Source: DATLZU01 sp051293835 | GTDB taxonomy: Bacteria > Nitrospirota > Nitrospiria > Nitrospirales > Nitrospiraceae | Direction: 5' to 3' | NCBI GenBank assembly: GCA_051293835.1 | Contig: JBPKMA010000005.1 | Location: forward strand, 214,711-278,710 | Length of the DNA stretch: 64,000 nt | Part shown: positions 27,070-36,583 of the stretch, one piece after another | How the letters are laid out: the number at the start of each line of letters is the position of its first letter | How positions within the stretch are numbered: the first letter of the stretch is position 1 | Program-made: the position numbers and the translations under genes | The notes under the pieces: generated by a model | Database searches by the model: none | The model's input: the letters and a program-made list of their open reading frames with translations, nothing else | Told to the model about the DNA's origin: nothing

Positions 27070-28526
27070 GGCTCACCATAAAATAAAAATAATGAACAAA
27101 AGTGGCGCCGGTCTGCGTGACGGGCACGTCTTGCAACGCGAACCCTTGATCTGTCTGGAGCTGGAGATTGTAGGGCACCGCATGCGCACGCACTCCCCGC
27201 CGATGGCTTCCAAGCGGAACGGATCTTTCTGCCCGGGCGACGCATTCCGTACCCAGAGATTGGTGGCGTCGTAGAACGCGGCCACTCTCCAGGTGATCTA
27301 AGCATAGAAGCCTTTCGTCGCTGCCAGAAGCGGTCGAGCGGAATCTCCGGAAGCAACGTGGAGAGGAGTTCCGCTCGCCTGCGCACCGCGTGGTGGCTGA
27401 GCGCTTCGTTTGGGATATAGTCCCGGACTGTGTCCATCCCGCTGGCGAAATATTGTTCCGCCGACACGAGCGGTTCGCTGGCCTATTGGCCATCTGCGTG
27501 CAGCGAGACGCTAAATCCCAGCGGCAGGGTTGGGTGCGGTCCAAACTGGCCTGCGGGATCACGAATCTTCTGGTCGAGCCAGCCCGGTTGCCCGGTTTGT
27601 TAAACGGATCGCTCGGGTCTCCGGCGAAATCCACTTTTTCCCGCTGGGAATGATCGGCTAGTAGCCTTTCGCTGTGACAGAAAATTGGGTGGTGCCCCAT
27701 GCATCGGGACGGATACCAGTGTATCCAAGTGAGGGCGTCATGTAGTGGATCGAACTCAACACGACAGCGGTTCCGAGTCCTCCCGGGAGGCGTTTGTAAT
27801 CTGCGCCCAGCGCGATCTGAGGTGTGGTCGCTTCCTTGAAAGACGGGAAAGAAATACCGCACGCCGGCGATCGTCGCATTGCCGACATCCACCGTTCCCG
27901 TTTCCGCTCCCGGTTTCAGCACCGGCGTAATCTTGCGATCTAGGTTCACATTGATGGCGTCACGCTCCTTGACCAGAGTCGGTTCATGAATCAGAGCGCC
28001 AGGGCGAAGCGACGGCAGCTTCGCGAGAATGTTGCAACAGGAATAGTAGGTATTCCCGACCATGCGGATCTCGCCGATCCGACTTTCCGCGACCGTCAGG
28101 TGGACAATGCTATCTTCCATGGTTTGCTCAGGAGTGATGACGATAACGGTGGGGGTAACCCAATGCCTGACAGGATCTTTCCAACGCTTGTCGCGCCTTC
28201 TCGATGTCGGCGAGGCCTTCCCCGAGCCTTCAAAACTCAAATGCTCAGGTGTGGGGAAGAAGGTTCCAACACCCGAGTGAGAGGAGGACTGGCGGTCTCT
28301 CAATTGACCGATATTGTACTCGTCTTCTGGCCTGTTCCTGCGTCAGCCGGCTGCACCCGTCCGGATTGGGAGGCGGTTCAGGCTTTCCGACGACCGTTCG
28401 ATTCGTCTGGGACGGGATGCTCGACCGCCGTGGCCAGCTCAACCATGGGGCAATCAGACCGGTGCAGAGCGCGAGGGCCAGGAAGATCACCCACCCCGCC
28501 CTCTCATGTGCTATCGCTTTCCTCAA
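27070..28526 (-). pseudogene. TpsB outer-membrane translocator (ShlB/FhaC/HecB), decayed
   Basis: Pieces in several frames build a two-partner-secretion transporter. Start MRKAIAHERAGWVIFLALAL (signal peptide, 28526). POTRA-type domain: VIVITPEQTMEDSIVHLTVA, IRMVGNTYYSCCNILAKLPS and GALIHEPTLVKERDAINVNL with DRKITPVLKPGAETGTVD. Barrel pieces: PQIALGADYKRLPGGLGTAV, then YTGIRPDAWGTTQFSVTAKG. C-terminus: AAFYDATNLWVRNASPGQKD, then PYNLQLQTDQGFALQDVPVT. At least three shifts are needed. Length (~485 codons) is near the family's ~550. No intact TpsA exoprotein partner is seen here. Confidence 0.75.
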
Positions 28527-28848
28527 CGTGTCCGTTATGGAGAATGCTACGGCCGCTTTCGGAACTTGCTTTCGGTTTGCGTCGCCGCTCTCCTGTTTTC
28601 CTTTTCATCGACGCGACGCGTTCCATTCTGCCGATATTCTGCCGATCGCGTGTTGAGCACCCAGCGATACGGGGAACGATGTACCGGGCAAAAGTTACAG
28701 GCGGATTATCGACCCATTCGCGACTTGTCAACTCTTCTTGACGAATCTCGTACAGTCACCCATTGCAGTCGTCGCGGCAGTCGGGATACCATACGGCGCC
28801 TCAATTGACTGAACCTTTTTGTCGCGAGCTCACGAAAACGATCTACTT
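28527..28848 (+). other. Intergenic stretch upstream of gspC
   Basis: No convincing gene. It must contain the gspC promoter. AAGTTAC, AGGC, GGATTAT near 28692 has 7-4-7 spacing like the PHO-type sites but matches poorly. CTTGTCAAC and CTTGACGAA near 28725-28745 may be -35-like elements. Confidence 0.3.
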
Positions 28849-29724
28849 ATGTTGCGGAGGATAGGGCTTGCGCTGTTTCTGACATTGTCCGCGTTCCTCA
28901 TCGCCCATTCGATCAACGCATTCATCGCGCATTCGCTCTTGATGCCGTTTGTGCCGCAGCCGTTGGCTTCGGTCGCCGAGTCCATTGCGCCGGTCGCTCC
29001 GCCGGCTCAACTGGCGGCTGAAATCGTAGCCAGCGGGCTTTTCCCGCTTCCTCAGCAGGAGTCCTCCCAGAGTGCGTTTTGGGGCCAGCCGGCGAAAGCC
29101 GCAAGACCGCCGCTCGAGGTCGCCAAGAAGGTGAAACTGCTGGGCACAGTCATGGGCGACCGGGGCGGGATCTCCGCCATCCTCGAAGAGCTGACGACCA
29201 AGCGGCAGAACCTGTTTCGGCTGCATGAGCGGATTCCCGAGGTGGGAGAGTTGGCGGAAATCAGGAAGGACGCCATCGTGATCCGGGAGGGCGAGCAAGA
29301 GGAAGTGCTCCCGCTCGCGCTTTTGGACCAGGGGCAGACGAGAACGGCCACAGCGGCCTCCGCTTCTTCAACCACGTTCGCGGGACGCATGCATGCGTCC
29401 TCTTCGGTCAACCGAGTGCTGGATCGACGCGAAGTCGAGCAGGCGATGGCGGATGTGCCAAAGCTGCTCACGCAGGCCCATGCGGTGCCGCATTTTACCA
29501 ACGGCACGCTGGACGGGTTCCGTATCGACTTTATCGCTCCAGCGAGTTTTTATGAAAAGATCGGGTTGAGTGACGGCGACGTCCTGCAACGGGTCAACGG
29601 CGTGGAGGTTCGCGACCCTGGCACGATGCTCCGTGTCTTTCAACAGGTGAAGAACGAGCGCACGGTCAAAGTCGATGTCTTGCGCAACAACCAACCGACG
29701 ACCCTGACGTATGAGATTCGCTAA
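28849..29724 (+). CDS. gspC: Type II secretion protein GspC
   Basis: 291 residues; inner-membrane linker that couples the T2SS platform to the secretin. N-terminal helix LALFLTLSAFLIAHSINAFI; the periplasmic homology region (KKVKLLGTVMGDRGGISAIL ... LHERIPEVGELAEIRKDAIV); a PDZ domain over the last ~90 residues (SFYEKIGLSDGDVLQRVNGV). The frame opens at a TTG (28819), but ATG 28849 is more natural. Ends 14 nt inside gspD. First gene of the Gsp cluster. Confidence 0.9.
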   Translation: MLRRIGLALFLTLSAFLIAHSINAFIAHSLLMPFVPQPLASVAESIAPVAPPAQLAAEIVASGLFPLPQQESSQSAFWGQPAKAARPPLEVAKKVKLLGTVMGDRGGISAILEELTTKRQNLFRLHERIPEVGELAEIRKDAIVIREGEQEEVLPLALLDQGQTRTATAASASSTTFAGRMHASSSVNRVLDRREVEQAMADVPKLLTQAHAVPHFTNGTLDGFRIDFIAPASFYEKIGLSDGDVLQRVNGVEVRDPGTMLRVFQQVKNERTVKVDVLRNNQPTTLTYEIR

Positions 29725-31270
29725 ACCGCTGGCCATGGTTGCCTTCGCCGCGCTGCCGCTGATGACGACGCTCGCCGTGGCGGCGCAAAACGGAACGCCC
29801 CAGCCGGGCCGCGTCACCCTCGATTTCAATGAGGTTGAGCTGCCGGTCTTCGTGCGCTTCATCAGCGAGCTAACCGGGAAGAATTTCGTCCTGGATGAGA
29901 CCGCCAAGAAAACCGCCGGGAAGCTTACGCTGTTTTCTCCCACTAAAGTCACCGTGGAGCAGGCGTACAACATGTTTCTGGCTGCTTTGGAGGTCAGCCG
30001 GCTGATGGCGATTCCGAAGGGAAACGTCGTGCAGATCGTGCAGACTGCGGAGGTGCCACCCGAACGAAATGTCTATGTGTACAAGCTCAAATATGCCAAC
30101 GCCACCGACACAGCCGCGCTGCTGACGAACTTAGTGGCCAAATCCACCGCCGTGCCTGCAGCAACTCCGACCGGCCGTCCACCGCTTCGACCGATGACGG
30201 AATTTGAAGCGCCGGTTCAGGTATTCGCCGATAAGGCCACGAACAGTGTGGTCATCAGCGCCACCAGGACGGCCTACAACCGGCTGCAGTCCGTGCTCCG
30301 CGAGATCGATACGCGCCGCCATCAGGTTTTTGTAGAGGCGGTTATTCTCGAAGTGCAGGTGGATCGCCTGCGGCAAATCGGGAGTGACCCGCTCCAGGTC
30401 ATTGCGGCAGGAAGTCGCGGAGCAGTGCAAGCCATTGGGGGATTCAACCGTGCGCCCGAAGAGCTAGCCTTGCTTGCGCAGACGATCAGCGGTATCGGCA
30501 CCGGTGCAGCGACGGGAGGCGCGCTGACCGTGCTCAATACGATCAACGTGCGGGCTTTTCTGCAACTGCTGATGAATCTGACGGACACGAATATTTTGTC
30601 CACGCCGCAAGTCCTGGCTGCCGACAACCAAAAAGCGAAGATCGTCGTCGGTGAAAACCGGCCCTTTCCCACCGGCCAGGCGCAGGGCATCACCGGCGGC
30701 ACGTTGGTGACGATTGAACGCAAAGATGTCGGCGTTACGCTGGAAATCACGCCGCAGGTATTGGAAGACGATCTTGTGCGTTTGGAAATCAAACAGGAGA
30801 TCACGGCGATCTCGGAAAGCGTGGCGCAGACGATCGGAACCGGCAATGCGACGGTGCCGGTCGGCCCGACCACCACCAAACGGGCCATGGAAACGACCGC
30901 CATTGCCCGCGACAAACAGACCCTCGTCATCGGCGGACTGGTGCGGGATAATGTCACCCTGAGTGAGCGCAAGATCCCGTTGCTGGGAGACATTCCGCTG
31001 CTCGGCTGGCTGTTCCGGTTTCAGAGCCGGCAGGTGGAAAAGCTGAACTTGCTCATTTTCCTGACCCCGCACATCATTAAAGAAGACGTGGACATGGTCG
31101 AACTGAACCAGCGCAAGGCCGCGGACGTCGGGACGCTCCAACGGGAAAACCGCATCGAGGAACCGACCCGCTTGAAGCAGGAAGTGCTCGAGCATCTTGA
31201 GCCGCGCAACCAGCAAGCCGCAGACCCTTCCATCGCGGGGAAACAGCTTCCGGCCTTGCCCTCGCCCTGA
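29711..31270 (+). CDS. gspD: Type II secretion secretin GspD
   Basis: 519 residues, shorter than the usual ~650. Signal peptide MVAFAALPLMTTLAVAAQ. N0 domain (VTLDFNEVELPVFVRFISEL, then NFVLDETAKKTAGKLTLFSP); N1-type repeat (YKLKYANATDTAALLTNLVA); N-domain (FADKATNSVVISATRTAYNR); secretin core (ILSTPQVLAADNQKAKIVVG; VGVTLEITPQVLEDDLVRLE; LVIGGLVRDNVTLSERKIPL). It forms the outer-membrane channel. One N-domain fewer than Klebsiella PulD explains the length. No pilotin gene is recognisable nearby. Confidence 0.95.
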   Translation: MRFAKPLAMVAFAALPLMTTLAVAAQNGTPQPGRVTLDFNEVELPVFVRFISELTGKNFVLDETAKKTAGKLTLFSPTKVTVEQAYNMFLAALEVSRLMAIPKGNVVQIVQTAEVPPERNVYVYKLKYANATDTAALLTNLVAKSTAVPAATPTGRPPLRPMTEFEAPVQVFADKATNSVVISATRTAYNRLQSVLREIDTRRHQVFVEAVILEVQVDRLRQIGSDPLQVIAAGSRGAVQAIGGFNRAPEELALLAQTISGIGTGAATGGALTVLNTINVRAFLQLLMNLTDTNILSTPQVLAADNQKAKIVVGENRPFPTGQAQGITGGTLVTIERKDVGVTLEITPQVLEDDLVRLEIKQEITAISESVAQTIGTGNATVPVGPTTTKRAMETTAIARDKQTLVIGGLVRDNVTLSERKIPLLGDIPLLGWLFRFQSRQVEKLNLLIFLTPHIIKEDVDMVELNQRKAADVGTLQRENRIEEPTRLKQEVLEHLEPRNQQAADPSIAGKQLPALPSP

Positions 31271-31351
31271 TCTTCTCCCTTCCCTTCTCTTCCTCACAGG
31301 AGTTGGACGAGCGAGACCTTGCGCCTGCAACACTCACCACTGGCCAGCGGA

Positions 31352-31380
31352 ATTTAGCGCGAAGTTAATCTGCGCGAAAT
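31352..31380 (+). promoter_or_regulatory. Weak PHO-box-like site between gspD and gspE
   Basis: ATTTAGC (31352), AGTTAAT (31363) and GCGAAAT (31374) keep the 7+4 spacing of the other PHO-like sites but each deviates from the common element. It lies 526 nt before the gspE frame and upstream of a terminator, so a role in gspE expression is doubtful. Confidence 0.25.
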
Positions 31381-31438
31381 TACCCCGTTGTCTTCCCGGT
31401 TGTACCTTCGCCTCCGTTGCGATGAGGCTGGCGGCGCC

Positions 31439-31640
31439 TTACGGGACGTCACCATGAACATCTTGGGCGAACGTGTAGCGCTTCAGCAGCTTCCGCCGTG
31501 AATGTTCAACCCCAATGACTCAGCCTTCGGGTCGTTCACCCAACCCTTGAACACCGAAACCTTTCCTTGAAAAGTTCAGTGATCTTCGGCGGCAAGCTGG
31601 GATACGTTTTTTCGGATGAGGGCCTTTCCGGGGTTGGGCG
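31439..31640 (-). pseudogene. Frameshifted C-terminal gene fragment, family unknown
   Basis: On the minus strand KVSVFKGWVNDPKAESLGLN and IHGG are followed, after adding one base in a GGAAG stretch, by KLLKRYTFAQDVHGDVP and TAA at 31439-31441. Another shift near 31560 leads upstream to YPSLPPKITELFKE. This reads as real protein but I cannot name the family. Confidence 0.4.
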
Positions 31641-31736
31641 TGGAAGTCGAAGTCCATACCCCGAAGCCGTCAATCCAGAAACAGACCGTGCGCTCACATC
31701 AGGAGCTCACCTAATAGCTTATCGGTTTTGAGCGCA

Positions 31737-31765
31737 CCCCACGCGAAGCGTGGGGAATCATTTTT
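31737..31765 (+). terminator. Intrinsic terminator downstream of gspD
   Basis: CCCCACGC (31737-31744), loop GAA, GCGTGGGG (31748-31755), then AATCA and TTTTT (31761-31765). It ends the gspCD transcript or any transcript from the gap; gspE then needs its own promoter. Confidence 0.8.
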
Positions 31766-31950
31766 CCTTAGTGGGAAACCTCAATGGACATCGTAAGGTC
31801 TTCTGCGCGCCAAGGACCGTTTGTGTTCTGCATCTTGCCATAGGACAAGAGGAAGAGTATGTTTTGAGGGTTTAGTACTGTTTCCTTGAGCAGAATCTGA
31901 AGCCGGTGCGGTGCGATGACCGCGGTTGCTTCGGTTCTTATTGGTGGCGC

Positions 31951-33690
31951 GTGAGCGGAAACGGTGGGCCCGTGGGGTACGGACGGCCTCTGTTGGGGAG
32001 CATTCTCGTCGAGAAGTTCAATCTTCCGGCTTCCAAACTGGAAGAGGCGCTCGCGCAGCAGCGGGAAAAGGGAGGGCGACTCGGCGAGGTGTTGGTACGA
32101 CTCCGCGCCGTCCGGGACGATGAGGTGCTGCAAGCCCTCGCCTATCAGTTCGAATTGCCATGGCTGCCACACCTAGAACCCGATCAGGTCGATCTGGCTC
32201 TTTTAAAACGTGTTCCCCTCGGCTTCGCCCGCCGGTACCGGGTGCTGCCTCTGCGGGCAGAAGACGGCGTCGTCACGGTCGCCACGTGCGACCCGCTGGA
32301 GACGGTCGCCCTGGATGATCTTCGTCTGTTGCTCGGGGCGCCGGTCGCGCCGGTTTTGACGACGAGCATGTCGCTACTCTCTTGTCTGAACCATGTCTAT
32401 GACCAGGCCGCCAATCCCGCTGCCGCTGAGCAGGTCATGGAGGATCTGGCGGCGGAGGAAAATCTGGATCGCCTCGCCCGGGAACTGGATGAACCACAGG
32501 ATCTGTTAGATGCCACTGACGAGGCGCCCATCATTCGGTTGGTTAATTCCATCCTTTTCCAGGCTGTCAAGCAACGGGCCAGTGACATCCACTTTGAACC
32601 GTTCGAGAAGGGCTTGGTCGTCCGCTACCGGATCGACGGTGTGCTGTATCCAGTGCTGACTCCGCCCAAACACTTGTACGCCAGCATCGTCGCGCGTCTG
32701 AAAATCATGGCGGGACTGAACATCGCGGAAAAACGGCTGCCACAGGATGGCCGGTTCGGGATCCGAACGGCTGGTAAGGATGTCGATCTCCGCGTGTCCG
32801 TTCTCCCCACGTCGCACGGCGAGCGTGTCGTATTGCGGCTGCTTGAAAAAGAGAACCGGCTGCTGAACCTCTCCGAAATCGGCTTTTCACCGGACAAGCT
32901 GGCGATCATGCAGCAGCTCATCCACTTGTCGCATGGCATCATCCTGGTGACCGGCCCGACCGGCAGCGGCAAGACAACGACGCTCTACGCGGCGCTCAGC
33001 CAGATCAACGCGCCAGACAAGAACATCATCACGGTCGAGGATCCCGTCGAGTATCAGCTTCAGGGCATCGGCCAAATGCAGGTGAATCCGAAGATCAATC
33101 TGACCTTCGCCTCCGGATTGCGGTCGATTTTGCGCCAGGACCCAGATGTTATCATGATCGGAGAGATTCGGGACCTGGAAACTGCCGAGATCGCTATCCA
33201 TGCGTCGTTGACTGGCCATTTGGTGTTTTCTACCTTGCACACCAACGATGCTGCCAGTGCTCCGACTCGCCTGATCGACATGGGCATTGAGCCGTTCCTC
33301 GTCGCCTCATCGGTTGTCGCCGTATTGGCTCAGCGGTTGCTGCGGAAGGTCTGTCTCGAATGTCGACGCCCCTACCGTCCGAGCGACGAAGAGCTCATCC
33401 GGCTCGGGCTCCCCCTTACCACGCCCCGTCCGATGTTCTATCGCGGTGCCGGCTGCGCTGCCTGCGCGCACACCGGATACCGCGGTCGCACCGGCATCTA
33501 TGAACTGCTGTTGATGGATGACGACATCCGTCGCCTGATTGGTGCCAAGGCGGACTCGGCGGCGATCAAGCAGGCCGCCATTGCCAAAGGGATGGTTCCC
33601 CTCAAGCAGGAAGGCGCGGTCAAGGTCGCGCAGGGGGTGACCACCACCGAGGAAGTGATGCGCATCACGCAGCAGGAAGTCGAACTGTAG
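31951..33690 (+). CDS. gspE: Type II secretion ATPase GspE
   Basis: 579 residues. N-terminal MshEN/GspE-N domain (PLLGSILVEKFNLPASKLEE, then GRLGEVLVRLRAVRDDEVLQ); Walker A GPTGSGKTTTLYA; Asp and His boxes (ITVEDPVEYQLQGIGQMQVN; GEIRDLETAEIAIHASLTGH); tetracysteine zinc site (CLECRRPY and CAACAHTGYRGR) typical of GspE. Cytoplasmic hexameric motor for pseudopilus assembly. The frame opens at GTG 31906; GTG 31951 is more likely, but neither has a good ribosome site, and GTG 31984 (VGYGRPLL) is also possible. Confidence 0.93.
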   Translation: MSGNGGPVGYGRPLLGSILVEKFNLPASKLEEALAQQREKGGRLGEVLVRLRAVRDDEVLQALAYQFELPWLPHLEPDQVDLALLKRVPLGFARRYRVLPLRAEDGVVTVATCDPLETVALDDLRLLLGAPVAPVLTTSMSLLSCLNHVYDQAANPAAAEQVMEDLAAEENLDRLARELDEPQDLLDATDEAPIIRLVNSILFQAVKQRASDIHFEPFEKGLVVRYRIDGVLYPVLTPPKHLYASIVARLKIMAGLNIAEKRLPQDGRFGIRTAGKDVDLRVSVLPTSHGERVVLRLLEKENRLLNLSEIGFSPDKLAIMQQLIHLSHGIILVTGPTGSGKTTTLYAALSQINAPDKNIITVEDPVEYQLQGIGQMQVNPKINLTFASGLRSILRQDPDVIMIGEIRDLETAEIAIHASLTGHLVFSTLHTNDAASAPTRLIDMGIEPFLVASSVVAVLAQRLLRKVCLECRRPYRPSDEELIRLGLPLTTPRPMFYRGAGCAACAHTGYRGRTGIYELLLMDDDIRRLIGAKADSAAIKQAAIAKGMVPLKQEGAVKVAQGVTTTEEVMRITQQEVEL

Positions 33691-33699
33691 CGTACTCCC

Positions 33700-34935
33700 A
33701 TGCCGGTCTATCACTACAAGGGCGTTCGCGCCGACGGCGCGACGGCCAGCGGCATCATCGATGCCGAGAGCGCCAAGGTCGCGCGGCTGAAGCTCCGCAA
33801 AGGCGGGATCTATCCGACCGAGGTCGTCGAGCAAAGGCAGCGTCGCGACGGCGGAGACGGAGCGGCGGTGCGCGCGCACTCGGCGACGAGGCGTTCCGCC
33901 GCGTTGTCCGTTCAGGAACTGGCCGTCGCCACTAGACAATTGGGCACTCTGCTGGTGGCCGGCTTACCGCTGGTGGAAGCGCTTGGCATTCTCATCGACC
34001 AATCGGACAAGAAGGCCGTCAAGGGCCTACTGGCCGACGTGCGAGAGGAAATCCGCGGAGGCAAGGCGCTCAGCGCTGTGCTGGAACACTATCCGCAAGA
34101 CTTTCCTTCCGTCTATGTCCATATGGTCCGTGCCGGAGAAGCCAGCGGTGCGCTGGACCAGATCCTGTTCCGATTGGCCGATTTTCTGGACAGGCAGCTC
34201 GCGTTGAAACATAAGGTCACGAACGCAGCCCTGTATCCGGCCCTCATGCTGGTGGTCGGCGTCGTTGTGCTGTTCTTTCTGATGACGTTCGTGGTGCCCA
34301 CAATCACCGCGGTGTTCGCCGATTTCAAACGGGCGCTTCCGTGGCCGACGGTGGTCTTGATGGGGATCAGCTGGTTTCTTGCGGACTCTTGGCTGCTCCT
34401 TCTGGTTGGGCTCGGCCTGACGCTGGGAGGCGCTCAGCGTATGTTGAAAACTCCCGCTGGACGGCTCGCCGCCGATTGGTTGCTGTTGAAACTACCCCTG
34501 ATCGGCCACGTGGCGCGAATGGTTGCGATCTCCCGGTTGGCCGGCACGTTGGCGACCATGCTGGCGAGCGGTGTGCAACTGTTGGATGCCTTGGATGTCG
34601 CCAAACGGGTGATGAACAACCGCGTGCTCGAACGGGTGGTGGAGGATGCCCGGCAGCACATCCGGGAAGGGCAGGCCATCGCCGAGCCGTTGAAGCGCAG
34701 CGGGGAATTTCCGTCCCTCGTCACGCATATGATCGAAGTCGGCGAAAAGAGCGGCGAGATGGAAGAGATGCTGCGGCGGATCGCCCAAATCTACGACGGG
34801 GAAGTGGACCGGGTCATCACACGGCTCACCTCGCTGCTGGAACCGGTGATGATTCTGGTTATGGGCGCTGTGGTCTTTTTCATCGTCGTGGCCATTCTGC
34901 TGCCGATTTTCGAGATGGGACAGATGGTGCGATAA
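33700..34935 (+). CDS. gspF: Type II secretion platform protein GspF
   Basis: 411 residues; inner-membrane platform with two repeated F domains. First: LAVATRQLGTLLVAGLPLVE to AGEASGALDQILFRLADFLD; helix MLVVGVVVLFFLMTFVVPTI. Second: ISRLAGTLATMLASGVQLLD to VGEKSGEMEEMLRRIAQIYD; final helix MILVMGAVVFFIVVAILLPI. N-terminal MPVYHYKGVRADG is family-typical. 9 nt after gspE. Confidence 0.95.
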   Translation: MPVYHYKGVRADGATASGIIDAESAKVARLKLRKGGIYPTEVVEQRQRRDGGDGAAVRAHSATRRSAALSVQELAVATRQLGTLLVAGLPLVEALGILIDQSDKKAVKGLLADVREEIRGGKALSAVLEHYPQDFPSVYVHMVRAGEASGALDQILFRLADFLDRQLALKHKVTNAALYPALMLVVGVVVLFFLMTFVVPTITAVFADFKRALPWPTVVLMGISWFLADSWLLLLVGLGLTLGGAQRMLKTPAGRLAADWLLLKLPLIGHVARMVAISRLAGTLATMLASGVQLLDALDVAKRVMNNRVLERVVEDARQHIREGQAIAEPLKRSGEFPSLVTHMIEVGEKSGEMEEMLRRIAQIYDGEVDRVITRLTSLLEPVMILVMGAVVFFIVVAILLPIFEMGQMVR

Positions 34936-34956
34936 CGCAGTGTTCGGAGTCGAGCA

Positions 34957-35487
34957 ATGAGCGAACAAACCACAAGAACAGACAGGTTTTTCAGAATGAA
35001 CGGGATAAACAGAACGCACCAGATTCGCCTGCCCTCGCGCCTTGTGCCTGGCGCCTGGCTCTCTGTGAGCGGCTTTACCTTTATCGAAATCATGGTGGTC
35101 GTAGCCATCCTGGCCATTTTGGCCGCGCTAGTGGTCCCGCGCATCATGGGCCGAACGGATGAGGCCAAGCGGACCGCAGCCAAGGTCCAGATCCGCAACA
35201 TCGAGGGGGCTCTGCAACTGTACAAACTGGACAACGGCGTCTATCCGTCGACGGAACAGGGGCTTAAGGCTTTGGTTGAAAAACCGACCGTCGGGGTGAT
35301 CCCCAAAAAATGGAGGCCGGGAGGATACCTTCAGAAAATCCCTGATGATCCCTGGGGTAATCCCTATAAGTACATCAGCCCCAGTCCACACGGTGAATAC
35401 GAGATTATCTCGCTGGGCACCGATGGTGAAGTTGGTGGCGAAGGCGTGAACGCCGATATTACCAATTGGAATCTGGACAAGGACTAG
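34957..35487 (+). CDS. gspG: Type II secretion major pseudopilin GspG
   Basis: 176 residues. Prepilin signal: SG then FTFIEIMVVVAILAILAALV with Glu5; then MGRTDEAKRTAAKVQIRNIE, YPSTEQGLKALVEKP and the calcium-site region DPWGNPYKYISPSPHGEYEI, all GspG hallmarks. The leader before the cleavage site is unusually long (about 39 residues). ATG 34957 after GGAGTCGAGCA. Requires a GspO/PilD prepilin peptidase, not in this window. Confidence 0.95.
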   Translation: MSEQTTRTDRFFRMNGINRTHQIRLPSRLVPGAWLSVSGFTFIEIMVVVAILAILAALVVPRIMGRTDEAKRTAAKVQIRNIEGALQLYKLDNGVYPSTEQGLKALVEKPTVGVIPKKWRPGGYLQKIPDDPWGNPYKYISPSPHGEYEIISLGTDGEVGGEGVNADITNWNLDKD

Positions 35488-35489
35488 GC

Positions 35490-36155
35490 ATGGAGCGAGA
35501 GATGCGCGGCGAGAGGCCGGGAATCTGCGGACCGGGATTCGCGCGTGATCCTCGTTGTCCATCCGCTCCGCTCGGCTCTGGCCTCTGGCCTTTCGCCTGT
35601 GAGAACACAGCCGGCTTTACTTTCCTGGAGATGATTCTCGTGCTGTGCCTCATGGGGATCCTGCTGGCGTTGGTGCTTCCCCCCACTGGCGTCGCAAACC
35701 AGTTGCCGTGGACGGCCCGTACCTTGGTGGCCTCGATCCATTCTCTGCAGACTGCCGCCGTGGCGGCGCAGAAACCATTCCGTCTTTACCTGGACCTTGA
35801 CCAGCGCAGGTATTGGGCAGTAATGCTCGAGGGAGCCGAAGAGCGGACGCCGGTCGATCCCGTACTCGCCCGGCGCGAGACCTTGCCGGAGACGATCAGA
35901 TTTCTCACTGTAACCACGCCGAGCAGGGGCAGAATCGAGTCGGGTCGGGCGTCCATTCAGGTGCTGCCGACAGGCAGGACAGATCCAGCGGCCATCGTGC
36001 TTGCGGACGAAGACCAGGATGTGCTGACGGTGAAGATTCACGCCGTGACTGGCGCGCTGCAAATCGTTGATCGCGCGGCAGAGGACAACCTGAAGGAGCC
36101 AATTCCGAATCGGCTCCGCGTCCTGGTTCAGCCGCTCGTCGGAGGGAATCCATGA
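35490..36155 (+). CDS. gspH: Type II secretion minor pseudopilin GspH
   Basis: 221 residues. Prepilin motif AG then FTFLEMILVLCLMGILLALV after a ~41-residue leader; the globular part includes RTLVASIHSLQTAAVAAQKP, the helix typical of GspH/FimT pseudopilins. ATG 35490 two nt after the gspG stop. The open frame extends upstream into gspG, but that start is not needed. Confidence 0.85.
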   Translation: MEREMRGERPGICGPGFARDPRCPSAPLGSGLWPFACENTAGFTFLEMILVLCLMGILLALVLPPTGVANQLPWTARTLVASIHSLQTAAVAAQKPFRLYLDLDQRRYWAVMLEGAEERTPVDPVLARRETLPETIRFLTVTTPSRGRIESGRASIQVLPTGRTDPAAIVLADEDQDVLTVKIHAVTGALQIVDRAAEDNLKEPIPNRLRVLVQPLVGGNP

Positions 36156-36583
36156 GGGAGTCTGTGCCTAGCCTGCGGGATAACAAGGGTTTCACGCTCT
36201 TGGAAGTCATGATCGCGCTGGCGATCCTGGCCATCGCGCTCCCCGTCCTCTTGGGCCTGCGCAACCGCGACGTGGACCTGCACCTGCGGGCGCGCGACCT
36301 GACGGCCGCGACGCTGCTGGCACAGGAAAAGTTGTTGGAGGCCGAGCTCGCCGGATTTCTGCCGTTGGGCGAGGTCAGCGGCGACTTCAAGGGATTGCCA
36401 CTGGGATTTGAGACCGCCGTCGAAACAGGCGACCGGGCGTCGGGTTACCGTTGGAAGCGCATCGTCTCGCCCACTCCATTGGATCTGGTGCGGGAAGTCC
36501 GCGTGCAAGTGCTGTGGCCGAGGGGAGACAGCGAAGAAATGATCGAGGTGAGCACCTATGTCTTCCAGTCCCCATCGTTGTGA
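36152..36583 (+). CDS. gspI: Type II secretion minor pseudopilin GspI
   Basis: 143 residues. Prepilin motif KG then FTLLEVMIALAILAIALPVL; the RDLTAATLLAQEKLLEAELA helix is typical of GspI. Overlaps gspH by 4 nt (ATGA), so translation is coupled. Tip-complex component of the pseudopilus. Confidence 0.88.
   Translation: MRESVPSLRDNKGFTLLEVMIALAILAIALPVLLGLRNRDVDLHLRARDLTAATLLAQEKLLEAELAGFLPLGEVSGDFKGLPLGFETAVETGDRASGYRWKRIVSPTPLDLVREVRVQVLWPRGDSEEMIEVSTYVFQSPSL

Larger units (their letters stand above)
31271..31905. other. 635-bp gap between gspD and gspE
   Basis: No intact gene. It contains a weak PHO-like site (31352-31380), a minus-strand coding relic (31439-31640) and an intrinsic terminator (31737-31765), all described separately. 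The gap makes gspE start a new transcription unit. Confidence 0.6.

Noticed and set aside
26564..28303. Single 579-residue minus-strand gene
   Set aside because: The frame is a patchwork: only its two ends are coding (TpsB POTRA, TonB C-terminus); the middle reads real protein in other frames.
28692..28709. PHO-like site upstream of gspC
   Set aside because: Only two poor elements (AAGTTAC, GGATTAT) with correct spacing; too weak to claim.
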